Assembly: GCA_023459675.1 (NCBI GenBank)
Contig: JAEWTC010000152.1
Coordinates: 1-13,770, forward strand
Direction of reading: 5' to 3'
Source: Bacillota bacterium
Lineage (GTDB): Bacteria > Bacillota > Clostridia > Christensenellales > Aristaeellaceae
DNA: 13,770 bases
In this document: one piece after another, positions 5,743-13,182 of the stretch
Numbering within the stretch: the stretch's first letter is position 1
Layout: every line of letters begins with the position of its first letter
Program-made: the position numbers and the translations under genes
Notes under the pieces: model-generated
What the model was told of the DNA's origin: nothing
The model's input: the letters and a program-made list of their open reading frames with translations, nothing else
Database searches by the model: none

Positions 5743-7047
5743 ATGAAGTTGGAACACAGTATCTGGAACCCGACCATGGAATGCATGCCGCGCGAGCAGT
5801 TACGGGCGTTTCAGGACAGCCGCCTGCGGGACATCGTACGCAGAGTGTATGAGAATGTGCCGTTTTACCGGCATAAAATGCAGCAGCTGGGCTTAACGCC
5901 AAGCGATATCCATGGCGTGGACGATATCGAGAAGCTTCCGTTCACGGAAAAGCAGGATCTGCGGGATAACTATCCTTTCTCCTTGTTTGCGGTGCCAACC
6001 AGTGAAATTGTTCGCGTACACGCATCCAGCGGAACCACCGGTAAACCGACGGTCGTTGGCTATACCAGCGGAGATATCGACCGTTGGGCGGAACTGATGG
6101 CCCGCAGCATGTACTGCGCGGGCGTAGGCAAGGGCGATATCGTGCAGGTGGCCTACGGCTACGGCTTATTCACAGGCGGCCTGGGCGCGCACTACGGCGC
6201 TGAACGCGTAGGCGCAATGGTTGTACCCATCAGCGGCGGGAACACCGTACGACAGCTGATGCTTTTGCAGGATTTCGGCACGACCGCGCTTTGCTGCACG
6301 CCGTCCTATGCGCTGAACCTGGCGGAGGCGCTGGAGCACGATGGCGTGAAAGAAACCAAGCTCCGGGTGGGGATTTTCGGCGCGGAACCCTGGACGGAAA
6401 GCATGCGGGAGCGAATTGAGAAAATGCTGCACATCGACGCTTTGAACATCTACGGTTTGAGCGAAGTGATGGGCCCGGGCGTTTCCATGGAATGCATGTG
6501 CAAAACGGGTATGCATATCTGGGAGGACCACTTCCTGCCGGAGGTGATCGGCCCAGATAACAAGGGTCTCCCCTATGGTAAACAGGGCGATCTCACCTTC
6601 ACAACTCTGTCCAAGCACGGTATGCCGTTGCTCAGATATCGGACGCATGACCTGTGCACGCTGACCGACGCTCCCTGCGCGTGCGGGCGCACACACGTGC
6701 GTATGGGCCGCATTATGGGACGTACGGACGATATGCTCATCATACGCGGCGTGAACGTGTTCCCGTCGCAGATCGAGCACGCGCTTTTGCAGGTGGAGGG
6801 TATTGTGCCGCAATACCAGATCGTCGTGGACCGGCGCAATAATCTGGATACGCTGGAAGTGCAGGTGGAATTATCTCCCGAAACGATGAGCGATACCGTA
6901 AAGGATCTGGAAACGCTGGAGCGCAGGATTGAAGCATCGCTTGCGGCGCACGCGCTTGTTTCCGCCAAGGTGAAGCTGTGCCAGCCGGGCAGCCTGCCGC
7001 GCAGCGAGGGCAAGGCAAAGCGCGTGGTAGACAACCGGAAACTATGA
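5743..7047 (+). CDS. paaK: Phenylacetate-CoA ligase
   Basis: This adenylate-forming enzyme joins aryl acetate to CoA at the cost of ATP (to AMP and pyrophosphate). The 434 residues show the PaaK layout: IWNP start, RVYENVPFYRHK (34-45) and KLPFTEKQDLRDNYPF (64-79). The ATP loop SSGTTGKP is at 95-102, the adenylate motif YGLSE at 237-241 and RTDD at 327-330. The C-terminal lid carries SEGKAKRV (421-428), which holds the candidate catalytic Lys. A Cys-rich stretch (Cys251, Cys253, then CAC at 312-314) is present. Directly after iorAB, the ligase could activate aryl acetates or run backwards to recover ATP from aryl-acetyl-CoA; the direction cannot be read from sequence. The binding site GAGGAG is only 3 bases before the ATG, and a TTG six bases on has 9-base spacing, so the real start may be 5749. 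Confidence 0.92.
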   Translation: MKLEHSIWNPTMECMPREQLRAFQDSRLRDIVRRVYENVPFYRHKMQQLGLTPSDIHGVDDIEKLPFTEKQDLRDNYPFSLFAVPTSEIVRVHASSGTTGKPTVVGYTSGDIDRWAELMARSMYCAGVGKGDIVQVAYGYGLFTGGLGAHYGAERVGAMVVPISGGNTVRQLMLLQDFGTTALCCTPSYALNLAEALEHDGVKETKLRVGIFGAEPWTESMRERIEKMLHIDALNIYGLSEVMGPGVSMECMCKTGMHIWEDHFLPEVIGPDNKGLPYGKQGDLTFTTLSKHGMPLLRYRTHDLCTLTDAPCACGRTHVRMGRIMGRTDDMLIIRGVNVFPSQIEHALLQVEGIVPQYQIVVDRRNNLDTLEVQVELSPETMSDTVKDLETLERRIEASLAAHALVSAKVKLCQPGSLPRSEGKAKRVVDNRKL

Positions 7048-7057
7048 ATGCTATAAT
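7028..7057 (+). promoter_or_regulatory. Candidate internal promoter before the ACT gene
   Basis: TAGACA (7028-7033, five of six -35 positions) and a perfect TATAAT (7052-7057) are 18 bases apart, overlapping the end of paaK. Transcription would begin near 7064, a few bases before the GGAGG of the ACT gene. Confidence 0.45.
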
Positions 7058-7081
7058 TTGATGCGTGGAGGCGAATTTACG

Positions 7082-7513
7082 ATGTTTGTAAAGCAGATCT
7101 CCGTATTTTTGGAAAACAGATCCGGAAGCCTCGCAGGCTTTACCAGGCAGCTTGGGGATCACGGGATCGATCTGATGTCTCTATCGATTGCCGATACGAC
7201 GGACTTTGGCATTCTGCGCTGCATCGCCGCCGATTATGAGCGCGCGGAGGCATTGCTTTCCCAGGCCGGTTACTCCGTAAAGATAACGGACGTCATCGCG
7301 GTCAGCATTCCGGATCGTCCAGGTTCTCTTGCGGAGGTGCTTACCGTTTTGTCCAGCCACAACATCGGGCTTGAATACCTCTACTCGTTCTTTCGCAACC
7401 ATGGCGACCATGCGTTGATCATCATCCGTGTGGACCAACCGGCAGAAGCGGTGAAGGTGCTTGCGAGCGCCGGGGTTACGATGCTTACACAGGGAGACTT
7501 GCAGACTCTGTAA
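7082..7513 (+). CDS. Tandem ACT-domain protein
   Basis: The 143-residue protein is built of two ACT domains and nothing else. The first (about 1-70) contains FVKQISVFLENRSGSLAGFT, and the second (about 72-140) contains VIAVSIPDRPGSLAEVLTVL. Each shows the ACT signature, a hydrophobic strand then N/D-R-x-G-S-L-A, where effector amino acids commonly bind at domain interfaces. There is no catalytic or DNA-binding domain. Tandem ACT proteins of this size often accompany phenylacetate-CoA ligase and indolepyruvate oxidoreductase genes in anaerobes, so an aromatic amino acid or aryl-acid sensor is plausible, but the ligand and partner are inferred. Start: ATG at 7082 after GGAGG with about 10-base spacing; an in-frame ATG upstream at 7058 is unsupported. 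Confidence 0.88.
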   Translation: MFVKQISVFLENRSGSLAGFTRQLGDHGIDLMSLSIADTTDFGILRCIAADYERAEALLSQAGYSVKITDVIAVSIPDRPGSLAEVLTVLSSHNIGLEYLYSFFRNHGDHALIIIRVDQPAEAVKVLASAGVTMLTQGDLQTL

Positions 7514-7594
7514 AACCTGCGCACTTGGCATTTGGGCGGGTACGGAATGATGGGCAAACCCGTTCCCTCGCTTGCTTCCCGCTCTATTGTATGT

Positions 7595-7600
7595 GGAGGA
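7595..7600 (+). promoter_or_regulatory. Ribosome binding site fixing the TTG start of alr
   Basis: GGAGGA ends seven bases before the TTG at 7608. No ATG in frame lies near it, so it decides the alr start. In the rest of the 94-base gap after the ACT gene I see no convincing promoter or terminator. Confidence 0.75.
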
Positions 7601-7607
7601 CTTCGCT

Positions 7608-8753
7608 TTGCATCGGCTGAACCGGATTACGATCGATCTGAATGCAATTTGCTTCAACTATCGCCTGATGGCAGAGTACGTACCCCGGGGGGTGCGTGTA
7701 ATGGCCGTCGTGAAGGCGAACGCCTATGGCCACGGAATGCAGGAAGTTGCAAAAGCCGTGATCGGCGCGGGCTGCGGCGATTTGGCGGTCGCCATTCCCG
7801 AAGAGGGAATAGCGCTTCGCGAGGCCGGAATTCAAGGAACGAATATTCTCGTTCTCGGGGCAATCCATGAGCGCGCCATTGAAGCCTGTCTGGAACATGA
7901 TTTGACCCTTACGGTATTTGAGCCCGGCATGGTGGAAAAAATCAACGCCTGCGCGGAGCGCATGCACATGCTGGCGCACGTGCACATCAAGCTGGATACC
8001 GGCATGAGTCGGATCGGCTTGCGCACGGCAGACGAGGCTTCCGCCCTGCGGCAAGCGCTCGCTAAGGCTTCTCATGTAATGGCAACCGGCGTCTATACCC
8101 ACTTTGCGGACGCGGACCACCTGAATGAGAACGGAGCTTTATGCGATTACTCCCATGAGCAGTTACAGCTGTTTCTAGAATTGAAGGCCCTCTGCGGCGC
8201 GGAACTGCCGGCGCACGCATCCAACAGCGCGATGAGCCTGATCTGCCCGCAGGCCAACTTCTCCATGACCCGCGAAGGGATTTCCCTATACGGATATCCC
8301 CCCGTGCCGACGCATCTTCCGTTCCGCCCGGCACTTCGGTGGGAAGCGGAAATCGTGTACGTGAAGAACGTACCAGCCGGAACCTGTATCGGGTACGGGT
8401 GTACATATACGGCACAGAAGAGTATGCGGGTTGCAACCATTGCCTGCGGGTACGGAGACGGTTATCATCGCATGGTATCAAACCGCGGCTGCGTATTGGT
8501 TCACGGAAAGCGCGCGCCTGTGGTGGGCCGGGTGTGTATGGATCAGATCATGGTGGATACGACGGATATTCCGCAGGCACAGGCCGGCGATATTGCCGTG
8601 CTGATTGGAACGCAGGAGGACGGGTTCATCGGCGCGGATGAGCTTGCAGCCTGGGCGGATACGATCAGCTACGAAGTGCTGTTAAGTATCACGGCACGCG
8701 TGCACCGTGTGTATGTGCCGGTGGATGGCGCGGCGGCAGAAAAAGGAGAATGA
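7608..8753 (+). CDS. alr: Alanine racemase
   Basis: This PLP enzyme interconverts L- and D-alanine, supplying D-alanine for peptidoglycan. The 381 residues (from TTG) open with HRLNRITIDLNAICFNYR. The PLP-binding motif VVKANAYGHG has the Schiff-base Lys at about residue 36. HIKLDTGMSRIG lies at 126-137, and the second catalytic Tyr falls in the IGYGCTYTA motif at about residue 263. GYGDGYHR and GRVCMDQIMVD complete the C-terminal beta domain. The longer open frame starts at another TTG (7572) without a binding site. The gap to the next gene is three bases, and the latter's ribosome binding site AAGGAGAA lies in the last codons of alr, so the two are probably co-transcribed and coupled. Confidence 0.95.
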   Translation: MHRLNRITIDLNAICFNYRLMAEYVPRGVRVMAVVKANAYGHGMQEVAKAVIGAGCGDLAVAIPEEGIALREAGIQGTNILVLGAIHERAIEACLEHDLTLTVFEPGMVEKINACAERMHMLAHVHIKLDTGMSRIGLRTADEASALRQALAKASHVMATGVYTHFADADHLNENGALCDYSHEQLQLFLELKALCGAELPAHASNSAMSLICPQANFSMTREGISLYGYPPVPTHLPFRPALRWEAEIVYVKNVPAGTCIGYGCTYTAQKSMRVATIACGYGDGYHRMVSNRGCVLVHGKRAPVVGRVCMDQIMVDTTDIPQAQAGDIAVLIGTQEDGFIGADELAAWADTISYEVLLSITARVHRVYVPVDGAAAEKGE

Positions 8754-8756
8754 CTC

Positions 8757-9548
8757 ATGGCAAAACAGGTCAAACCGGTAAACAAACCGTTTCTGCGCGG
8801 TTCATGGCGCGGAAAATATGCGACGCGGAAGGGTTTGAGGCTCAGCATCAGCATTTTGTTCATTACGGTGATCTATCTGCTGCTGGGCTTGATGTTGAGC
8901 TTTGATTCCCCTGTGCTGCGGCTGGTAACGTCGCTCGCGCTGGTCGCTTTCGCCGCTTTTTACCTGTATTCGCAGGGGGCAAACAGCGGGGAGGCCGATA
9001 CGGCATATGGCGAGATCATGTACAAACATGAACAGGACGGGCAAAAAGTGGTCGATGTGGATCGCGACCGCTGCTACCACCCGGGCAAAGGTTTTTATGA
9101 AATTCTGATCGCATTAATCCCCTATCTGCTGATAACGTTCGTATTTGCCTTGCTGGCGCAGCCGCTGACCTATTCTTTGGGCGTCCTGCCTTCCTGGGTG
9201 AACGCCGCCTCAACGCAATCGCACCTGGGCGAAGCGCTTGCCTACTACAATACGCACGATGCGGACGTCGCGATGTCAGTTTTGCGAATCGTTTCCCGCG
9301 CGATGACGATGCCGTTCATCAATATCTCCCTGCTGATGGGTACGGACGCGGTTCTCTGGGCTGAACGGCTCACCCCGCTTTGGGTATCGCTTGCGCCGCT
9401 TGCCTTTGGTTTTGGCTATCTGCAAGGGCCCAAGCTGCGCGTTAAAGTGAATACCGGCATCAAGATCGGCGTCAACAATAAAAAGCGTAAGGAACGCAAA
9501 GCACGTAAAGCGCGCGCCGAGAGCAAAGGCCCGCAGCAGCTGATCTGA
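8757..9548 (+). CDS. Unrecognised multi-pass membrane protein with basic tail
   Basis: I do not recognise a family. The 263-residue protein has a basic N-terminus (residues 1-28, many Arg/Lys). Hydrophobic segments follow at about 29-48, 53-72, 114-138 (with a Pro) and, less strongly, 183-196 and 205-223. A polar stretch with EIMYKHEQDGQKVVDVDRDR lies between the second and third segments, and another with HLGEALAYYNTHD precedes the fourth. The C-terminus (226-256) is very rich in Lys/Arg (KKRKERKARKARA) and would face the cytoplasm, where it could touch RNA, DNA or anionic lipid. It starts three bases after alr and ends four bases before rsmD, so it is a regular operon member. Cell-envelope or ribosome-linked roles are only guesses from neighbours. 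Confidence 0.8.
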   Translation: MAKQVKPVNKPFLRGSWRGKYATRKGLRLSISILFITVIYLLLGLMLSFDSPVLRLVTSLALVAFAAFYLYSQGANSGEADTAYGEIMYKHEQDGQKVVDVDRDRCYHPGKGFYEILIALIPYLLITFVFALLAQPLTYSLGVLPSWVNAASTQSHLGEALAYYNTHDADVAMSVLRIVSRAMTMPFINISLLMGTDAVLWAERLTPLWVSLAPLAFGFGYLQGPKLRVKVNTGIKIGVNNKKRKERKARKARAESKGPQQLI

Positions 9549-9552
9549 CACT

Positions 9553-10122
9553 ATGCGCATCATTGCAGGCTCGCAACGGGGCCGGACCCTTGTGGCGCCA
9601 AAGGGGCGCAATACCCGTCCGACCCAGGACTACGTAAGGGAATCGCTGTTTAACATTATTCAGCGGGACGTTCCCGGCGCAACCGTTTTGGACCTGTTTG
9701 CGGGAAGCGGCGCACTTGCGCTGGAGGCGCTCAGCCGCGGCGCGGATACGGCGGTGCTGGCGGATAAATCCAGAGAAGCCATCGCCTGTATCAACCGGAA
9801 CATCGATACGCTCCAATATACGACCCGGGTTTCCGTGTTTCAAGGCGACTGGCGCTTGATTCCCGCCCGGCTTGCCGGAAAAAACATCACGTTCGACCTG
9901 GTTTTTCTGGATCCGCCTTACGATCTCGTTCTTTATGCGGAAATGACCGATTTGCTTTACCGGCATCGGCTGCTGAAACCGGATGCGCTCATCGTAATCG
10001 AGCACCATAAAGACGCAGACCCCATGTTATCAGAGCCGTTTTTCATGCAGGACCTGCGTTTGTACGGCGATACCGCGATCCACCTCTACACGTTCCGTCC
10101 GAAAGGAGAAACCGATGCGTGA
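9553..10122 (+). CDS. rsmD: 16S rRNA (guanine-966-N2)-methyltransferase RsmD
   Basis: RsmD uses S-adenosylmethionine to methylate N2 of a guanine near position 966 (E. coli numbering) of 16S rRNA in the small subunit. The 189 residues begin MRIIAGSQRGRTLVAPKG and carry TRPT (21-24) with RESLFNII. The Rossmann SAM-binding loop LDLFAGSGALALEALSRGA is at 46-64, and the catalytic DPPY at 120-123, all typical of the family. Its 5' end has no strong binding site; it starts four bases after the preceding stop, so coupling is likely. It overlaps coaD by 8 bases. The rsmD-coaD pair is conserved widely in Firmicutes and other bacteria. Confidence 0.94.
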   Translation: MRIIAGSQRGRTLVAPKGRNTRPTQDYVRESLFNIIQRDVPGATVLDLFAGSGALALEALSRGADTAVLADKSREAIACINRNIDTLQYTTRVSVFQGDWRLIPARLAGKNITFDLVFLDPPYDLVLYAEMTDLLYRHRLLKPDALIVIEHHKDADPMLSEPFFMQDLRLYGDTAIHLYTFRPKGETDA

Positions 10123-10600
10123 CATGCTTTGCGTATATCCCGGAAGCTTTGATCCCGTAACCCTCGGCCACGTCGATATCATCCAACGGGCGAGCAGGTT
10201 GTTTTCCAAGGTGCGCGTTGCCGTGCTGGACAACCCGGAAAAGCATCCGACGTTTACCGTGGACGAACGGATTGCCATGCTCGGGAAGGCTTGCGCGCAC
10301 TTGAACAACGTCCAAATTGACAGCTTCCGCGGATTATTGGTAGACTATATGCGAAAGCTGGATGCCAGGATTGTGATCCGCGGCTTACGCGCGGTGACGG
10401 ATTTTGAAGCGGAATTTCAAATGGCGCAGATTAACCGCCAGATGGAACCGGCCGTTGAGACGCTGTTTCTGATGACGTCGCCCGAGTACGCGTATATCAG
10501 TTCCAGTACCGTAAAGCAGATCGCCTCCTTCGGCGGCGACGTTTCTATCTTCGTGCCGGAGAGTATCCTTACGGATATTCGAAGGCTTTCCCATAACTAG
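10115..10600 (+). CDS. coaD: Pantetheine-phosphate adenylyltransferase
   Basis: CoaD transfers AMP from ATP to 4'-phosphopantetheine, the penultimate step of coenzyme A synthesis. In 161 residues, YPGSFDPVTLGHVDII (8-23) contains the nucleotidyltransferase T-x-G-H motif (Thr16 to His19). RGLRAVTDFEAEFQMAQINR (89-108) and ISSSTVKQIASFGGDVS (128-144) are the other hallmark segments. Length and end match the family. AAAGGAGA lies five bases before the ATG at 10115, within the end of rsmD; a second in-frame ATG three codons on is less likely. CoA supply also serves the paaK-type ligase encoded upstream, though I see no sign that this is more than chance. Confidence 0.96.
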   Translation: MRDMLCVYPGSFDPVTLGHVDIIQRASRLFSKVRVAVLDNPEKHPTFTVDERIAMLGKACAHLNNVQIDSFRGLLVDYMRKLDARIVIRGLRAVTDFEAEFQMAQINRQMEPAVETLFLMTSPEYAYISSSTVKQIASFGGDVSIFVPESILTDIRRLSHN

Positions 10601-10620
10601 ACTTCGGGAGGCTGATGCGA

Positions 10621-11250
10621 ATGACTAAATCGCAAACGATGATCTATCTGGATGAATTAGATACCCTGATCTCGACGGGGAAACGGGTTCCGCTGCGGAA
10701 CTTTGTTATGATTGACCGCGAGCACTGTTACCGCCTTGTGCAGGATATCCGCTCCAGTCTCCCCGCGGATATGACGGCCGCGCAGGAGGTAATCGCAAAC
10801 CAGAACGCCATTATCACCGAGGCGAAGGAAATTGCGGAGAACGCCAGAAACGAAGCCAACACCCGCGCCTCCAGCGTGGTGAACGACGCGAACATTCAGG
10901 CGCAGAACGCTGTCAACGCAGCCGCGATGAAGGCGCAGGAAATGGTCAAACGCGCGCAGGATCAAGCGCGTCAAATGCTGGCGGAGGCAAAAGGCAACGC
11001 GGACCGGCTGCTTTCGGACGCCGAAGCGCGCGCCAAGCAATTGATCAGCGAACAGGAAATCGTCGCAAGGGCGCGTTTGGAAGCAGAGGACCTGAAGCAA
11101 TCTACGCAGGAAGAAGTAGATGCGCTGTATAAAAACGTGTTCTCCCATATCGACGACGTCATGAAACAGCTGGATCGGGCGGTCAGCGAAAAGCTTACCG
11201 AGATCCGGATGATCCGTCAGCAGGTGGATCAAACGATATCTTCCATGTAA
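10621..11250 (+). CDS. Coiled-coil protein of unknown function
   Basis: The 209-residue protein has a short N-terminal region, YLDELDTLISTGKRVPLRNF (about 9-28). VMIDREHCYRLVQDIRSSLP (29-48) follows, and then an almost continuous Ala/Glu/Gln/Lys-rich coiled coil from about 52 to 205. Similar clostridial proteins near coaD carry an N-terminal 'MID...LDxIRxxLP' segment and are often given loose labels such as ATPase or ATP synthase subunit. The coiled coil alone likely explains those labels: no P-loop or membrane span is present. A cytosolic scaffold or division/envelope-associated role is possible but unproven. Start: GGGAGG (10606-10611) is 9 bases before this ATG and only 3 before the in-frame ATG at 10615, so 10621 is preferred. 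Confidence 0.8.
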   Translation: MTKSQTMIYLDELDTLISTGKRVPLRNFVMIDREHCYRLVQDIRSSLPADMTAAQEVIANQNAIITEAKEIAENARNEANTRASSVVNDANIQAQNAVNAAAMKAQEMVKRAQDQARQMLAEAKGNADRLLSDAEARAKQLISEQEIVARARLEAEDLKQSTQEEVDALYKNVFSHIDDVMKQLDRAVSEKLTEIRMIRQQVDQTISSM

Positions 11251-11275
11251 TGAAATCATCGGAGAGTATGAAACA

Positions 11276-11845
11276 TTGATTGAGTTACTACTGATTGCCG
11301 TAGGTTTATCGATGGACGCCTTTGCCGTTGCGATGGGCAAAGGCTTATGTATGCGGAAAATGCAATACGGCTATGCCGCAATTATCGCGCTTTTTTTCGG
11401 CGGTTTTCAGGCGCTGATGCCGGCGCTCGGGTGGATGCTTGGGCGGCAGTTTTATCAGCAGATCAGCTTTCTGGATCACTGGATTGCCTTTATTCTTCTT
11501 TTTATCATCGGGCTGAAGATGATTTGGGAGGCATATCGCTCCAAGCATGCCCAGGAAGAGCGCTGCGACCTGACCGTCAACGTAAAAGAGCTCTTTTTGC
11601 TTGCCATCGCAACCAGCATCGATGCGTTGGCGGCCGGGATCACGTTTGCTTTCCTGAATACGCCCATCTTGCTGGTTGCCGCGGTCATCGGCTGCATTAC
11701 GTTTGGTATCTCCTTTTTGGGCGTGATCATCGGGCATTTCTTCGGTACGAAATTCCGCAGCAAGGCGGAGTATTTCGGCGGAGGCGTGCTGCTGTTGATC
11801 GGCCTGAAAATCATTCTGGAGCATACCGGCATCCTGCCGTGGTAA
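11276..11845 (+). CDS. mntP: Manganese efflux pump MntP
   Basis: MntP is a small inner-membrane exporter that protects against excess Mn2+. The 189 residues are two repeated halves of three membrane helices. The first half holds the GLSMDAFAVAMGKG motif (Asp14) and the second the ATSIDALAAGITFAF motif (Asp116), the acidic residues important in the E. coli protein. FGGFQALMPALGW (41-53) and the end motif FGGGVLLLIGLKIILEH (167-183) are also typical. The start is a TTG with GGAGAG nine bases upstream; no ATG lies in frame. A three-codon reading frame (ATG at 11268) ends in a TGA overlapping this TTG. Only 25 bases separate it from the coiled-coil gene, leaving no room for the yybP-ykoY Mn2+ riboswitch that often controls mntP. 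Confidence 0.92.
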   Translation: MIELLLIAVGLSMDAFAVAMGKGLCMRKMQYGYAAIIALFFGGFQALMPALGWMLGRQFYQQISFLDHWIAFILLFIIGLKMIWEAYRSKHAQEERCDLTVNVKELFLLAIATSIDALAAGITFAFLNTPILLVAAVIGCITFGISFLGVIIGHFFGTKFRSKAEYFGGGVLLLIGLKIILEHTGILPW

Positions 11846-11874
11846 TGGACACGAACCTGCAGATTTGATATGAT
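11846..11874 (+). promoter_or_regulatory. Promoter for the flippase/ThDP-enzyme operon
   Basis: TGGACA (11846-11851, five of six -35 positions) and TATGAT (11869-11874, five of six -10 positions) are 17 bases apart. The promoter begins at the base after the mntP stop. It gives a leader of about 65 bases before the flippase ATG, in which I see no clear structure. Confidence 0.6.
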
Positions 11875-11946
11875 GGCATCGCCGATACCGACGTCAACCG
11901 CCCTGTGTTTGGCTGGACCGACGCTTGATGGAAAGGATCTGGATAC

Positions 11947-13182
11947 ATGGCGTCTCATACGCTGCCAAATACGGTGCGCAATACGGCGCAAAATACGCTG
12001 GGAACCGTTTTCTATTACTGCTGTCAATGGCTGACCACGGTAGCGGTGGTGCGGATCTCCGGGTATGACGTATCCGGGACGTTCTCTCTGGTGATCTCTT
12101 ATGCCAATATTTTCGGCTTTATTTCGCTGTACAATCTGCGGAACTATCAGCTCAGCGACGTAACCAGCCGTTTTGTGTCCGCGCAATATACCGCGGCTTA
12201 TTGCTGTTCAAGCGCAGCCGCTCTCCTGTTGTTCTTCCTTGTACTCCCGTTTTGCGGGTTTGACCGGTATACCGTTCTATGCTGTATCGCATACCTAGCC
12301 TTCAAATACTGTGAGACCGCCATGCAATATATGTTCACCTATTATCAGCAGCGAGATCAATACGGCAGCATTTTGTTTTCGTTTATCCTGAAAAGCGTTT
12401 TGCCGCTTGCCGCGTTTGTGGCAACGCTGTTGCTTGGCTACAGCCTGCTTGCCGCCATTTTGCTGATGACCGCCGCTTTCCTGCTGACGATCGTTATTTA
12501 TGACGTGAGCCGTATGAAGGGAACAGGGATTACCGGTTTTGCATGGAAAGGCGTGCCGGTGATCATCCGAGAAAGCTTTCCGCTGATGGCAAGCACGCTG
12601 GTACTCCCCTATATGCTGTTTCTCATCCGCTACGCGGTGGAAGCCGTAAGCGGCAAGGAAGCGCTCGGATATTTCTCCACGGTTACGATGGTAACCGTCA
12701 TTATGACAACCCTTGCGGGTTCCATATGGGTTGTCATTATGCCGGAGCTTGCGGCGCGGTTTGTAAGCGGGAAGTTTGCGGCGCTCAAGAAACAGGTGTT
12801 CGTCATTCTAACCGTCGTACTGCTGGCTACGCTGGCTCTGCTGCCTATCGGCCAATGGCTTGGCGGCTATGTATTCAGCTTTATATTTGGCAGCGAAATA
12901 TTACCACATATGGTTTTACTGCCGATGACCATCATCTCCAGCGGTTTTCTAACGGGAGCCATATTCCTTTCCACGGTACTGATTGCCATGCGTAAGCGCA
13001 TGCAGATGCTGCTATGCATGCTGGCGGGAGCGGTTTTACTGACAGCGATATCCTTTCCCCTGACGCGTATTTCCGGTTCGATCGGAACGTTGTATGCGTT
13101 TACCGGCGCCGTTATCGTACAGCTCGTTTCCATGATAATCCTCATATTGAATACTTGCCGGAAAGGAACTTCAGCAAAATGA
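11947..13182 (+). CDS. Wzx-like polysaccharide flippase (MOP superfamily)
   Basis: This 411-residue integral membrane protein has about a dozen hydrophobic segments, distributed through the whole chain (for example ALLLFFLVLPF, PLAAFVATLLLGYSLLAAILLMTAAFLLTIVI and VFVILTVVLLATLALLPIG). The layout and a conserved-looking central SFPLMASTLVLPYMLFLIRYAVEAVSG fit the MOP/Wzx oligosaccharide-lipid flippases that move undecaprenyl-linked sugar units across the membrane. MurJ is less likely because the chain is short and its neighbours are not cell-wall genes. Start: ATG at 11947 after GAAAGGAT with 9-base spacing. Its stop overlaps the start of the next gene by 4 bases, tying it to sugar metabolism. 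I assign the superfamily with fair confidence; the substrate is unknown. Confidence 0.8.
   Translation: MASHTLPNTVRNTAQNTLGTVFYYCCQWLTTVAVVRISGYDVSGTFSLVISYANIFGFISLYNLRNYQLSDVTSRFVSAQYTAAYCCSSAAALLLFFLVLPFCGFDRYTVLCCIAYLAFKYCETAMQYMFTYYQQRDQYGSILFSFILKSVLPLAAFVATLLLGYSLLAAILLMTAAFLLTIVIYDVSRMKGTGITGFAWKGVPVIIRESFPLMASTLVLPYMLFLIRYAVEAVSGKEALGYFSTVTMVTVIMTTLAGSIWVVIMPELAARFVSGKFAALKKQVFVILTVVLLATLALLPIGQWLGGYVFSFIFGSEILPHMVLLPMTIISSGFLTGAIFLSTVLIAMRKRMQMLLCMLAGAVLLTAISFPLTRISGSIGTLYAFTGAVIVQLVSMIILILNTCRKGTSAK

Noticed and set aside
7514..7607. Terminator or promoter between the ACT gene and alr
   Set aside because: Short GGG/CCC complementarities exist, but there is no T run and no -35/-10 pair with acceptable spacing.
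11251..11275. yybP-ykoY manganese riboswitch before mntP
   Set aside because: Only 25 bases lie between the coiled-coil stop and the mntP start, far too short for this riboswitch.
11476..12186. Minus-strand 236-codon frame across the mntP-flippase junction
   Set aside because: It spans the end of mntP, a promoter and the start of the flippase, and has no coherent domain.
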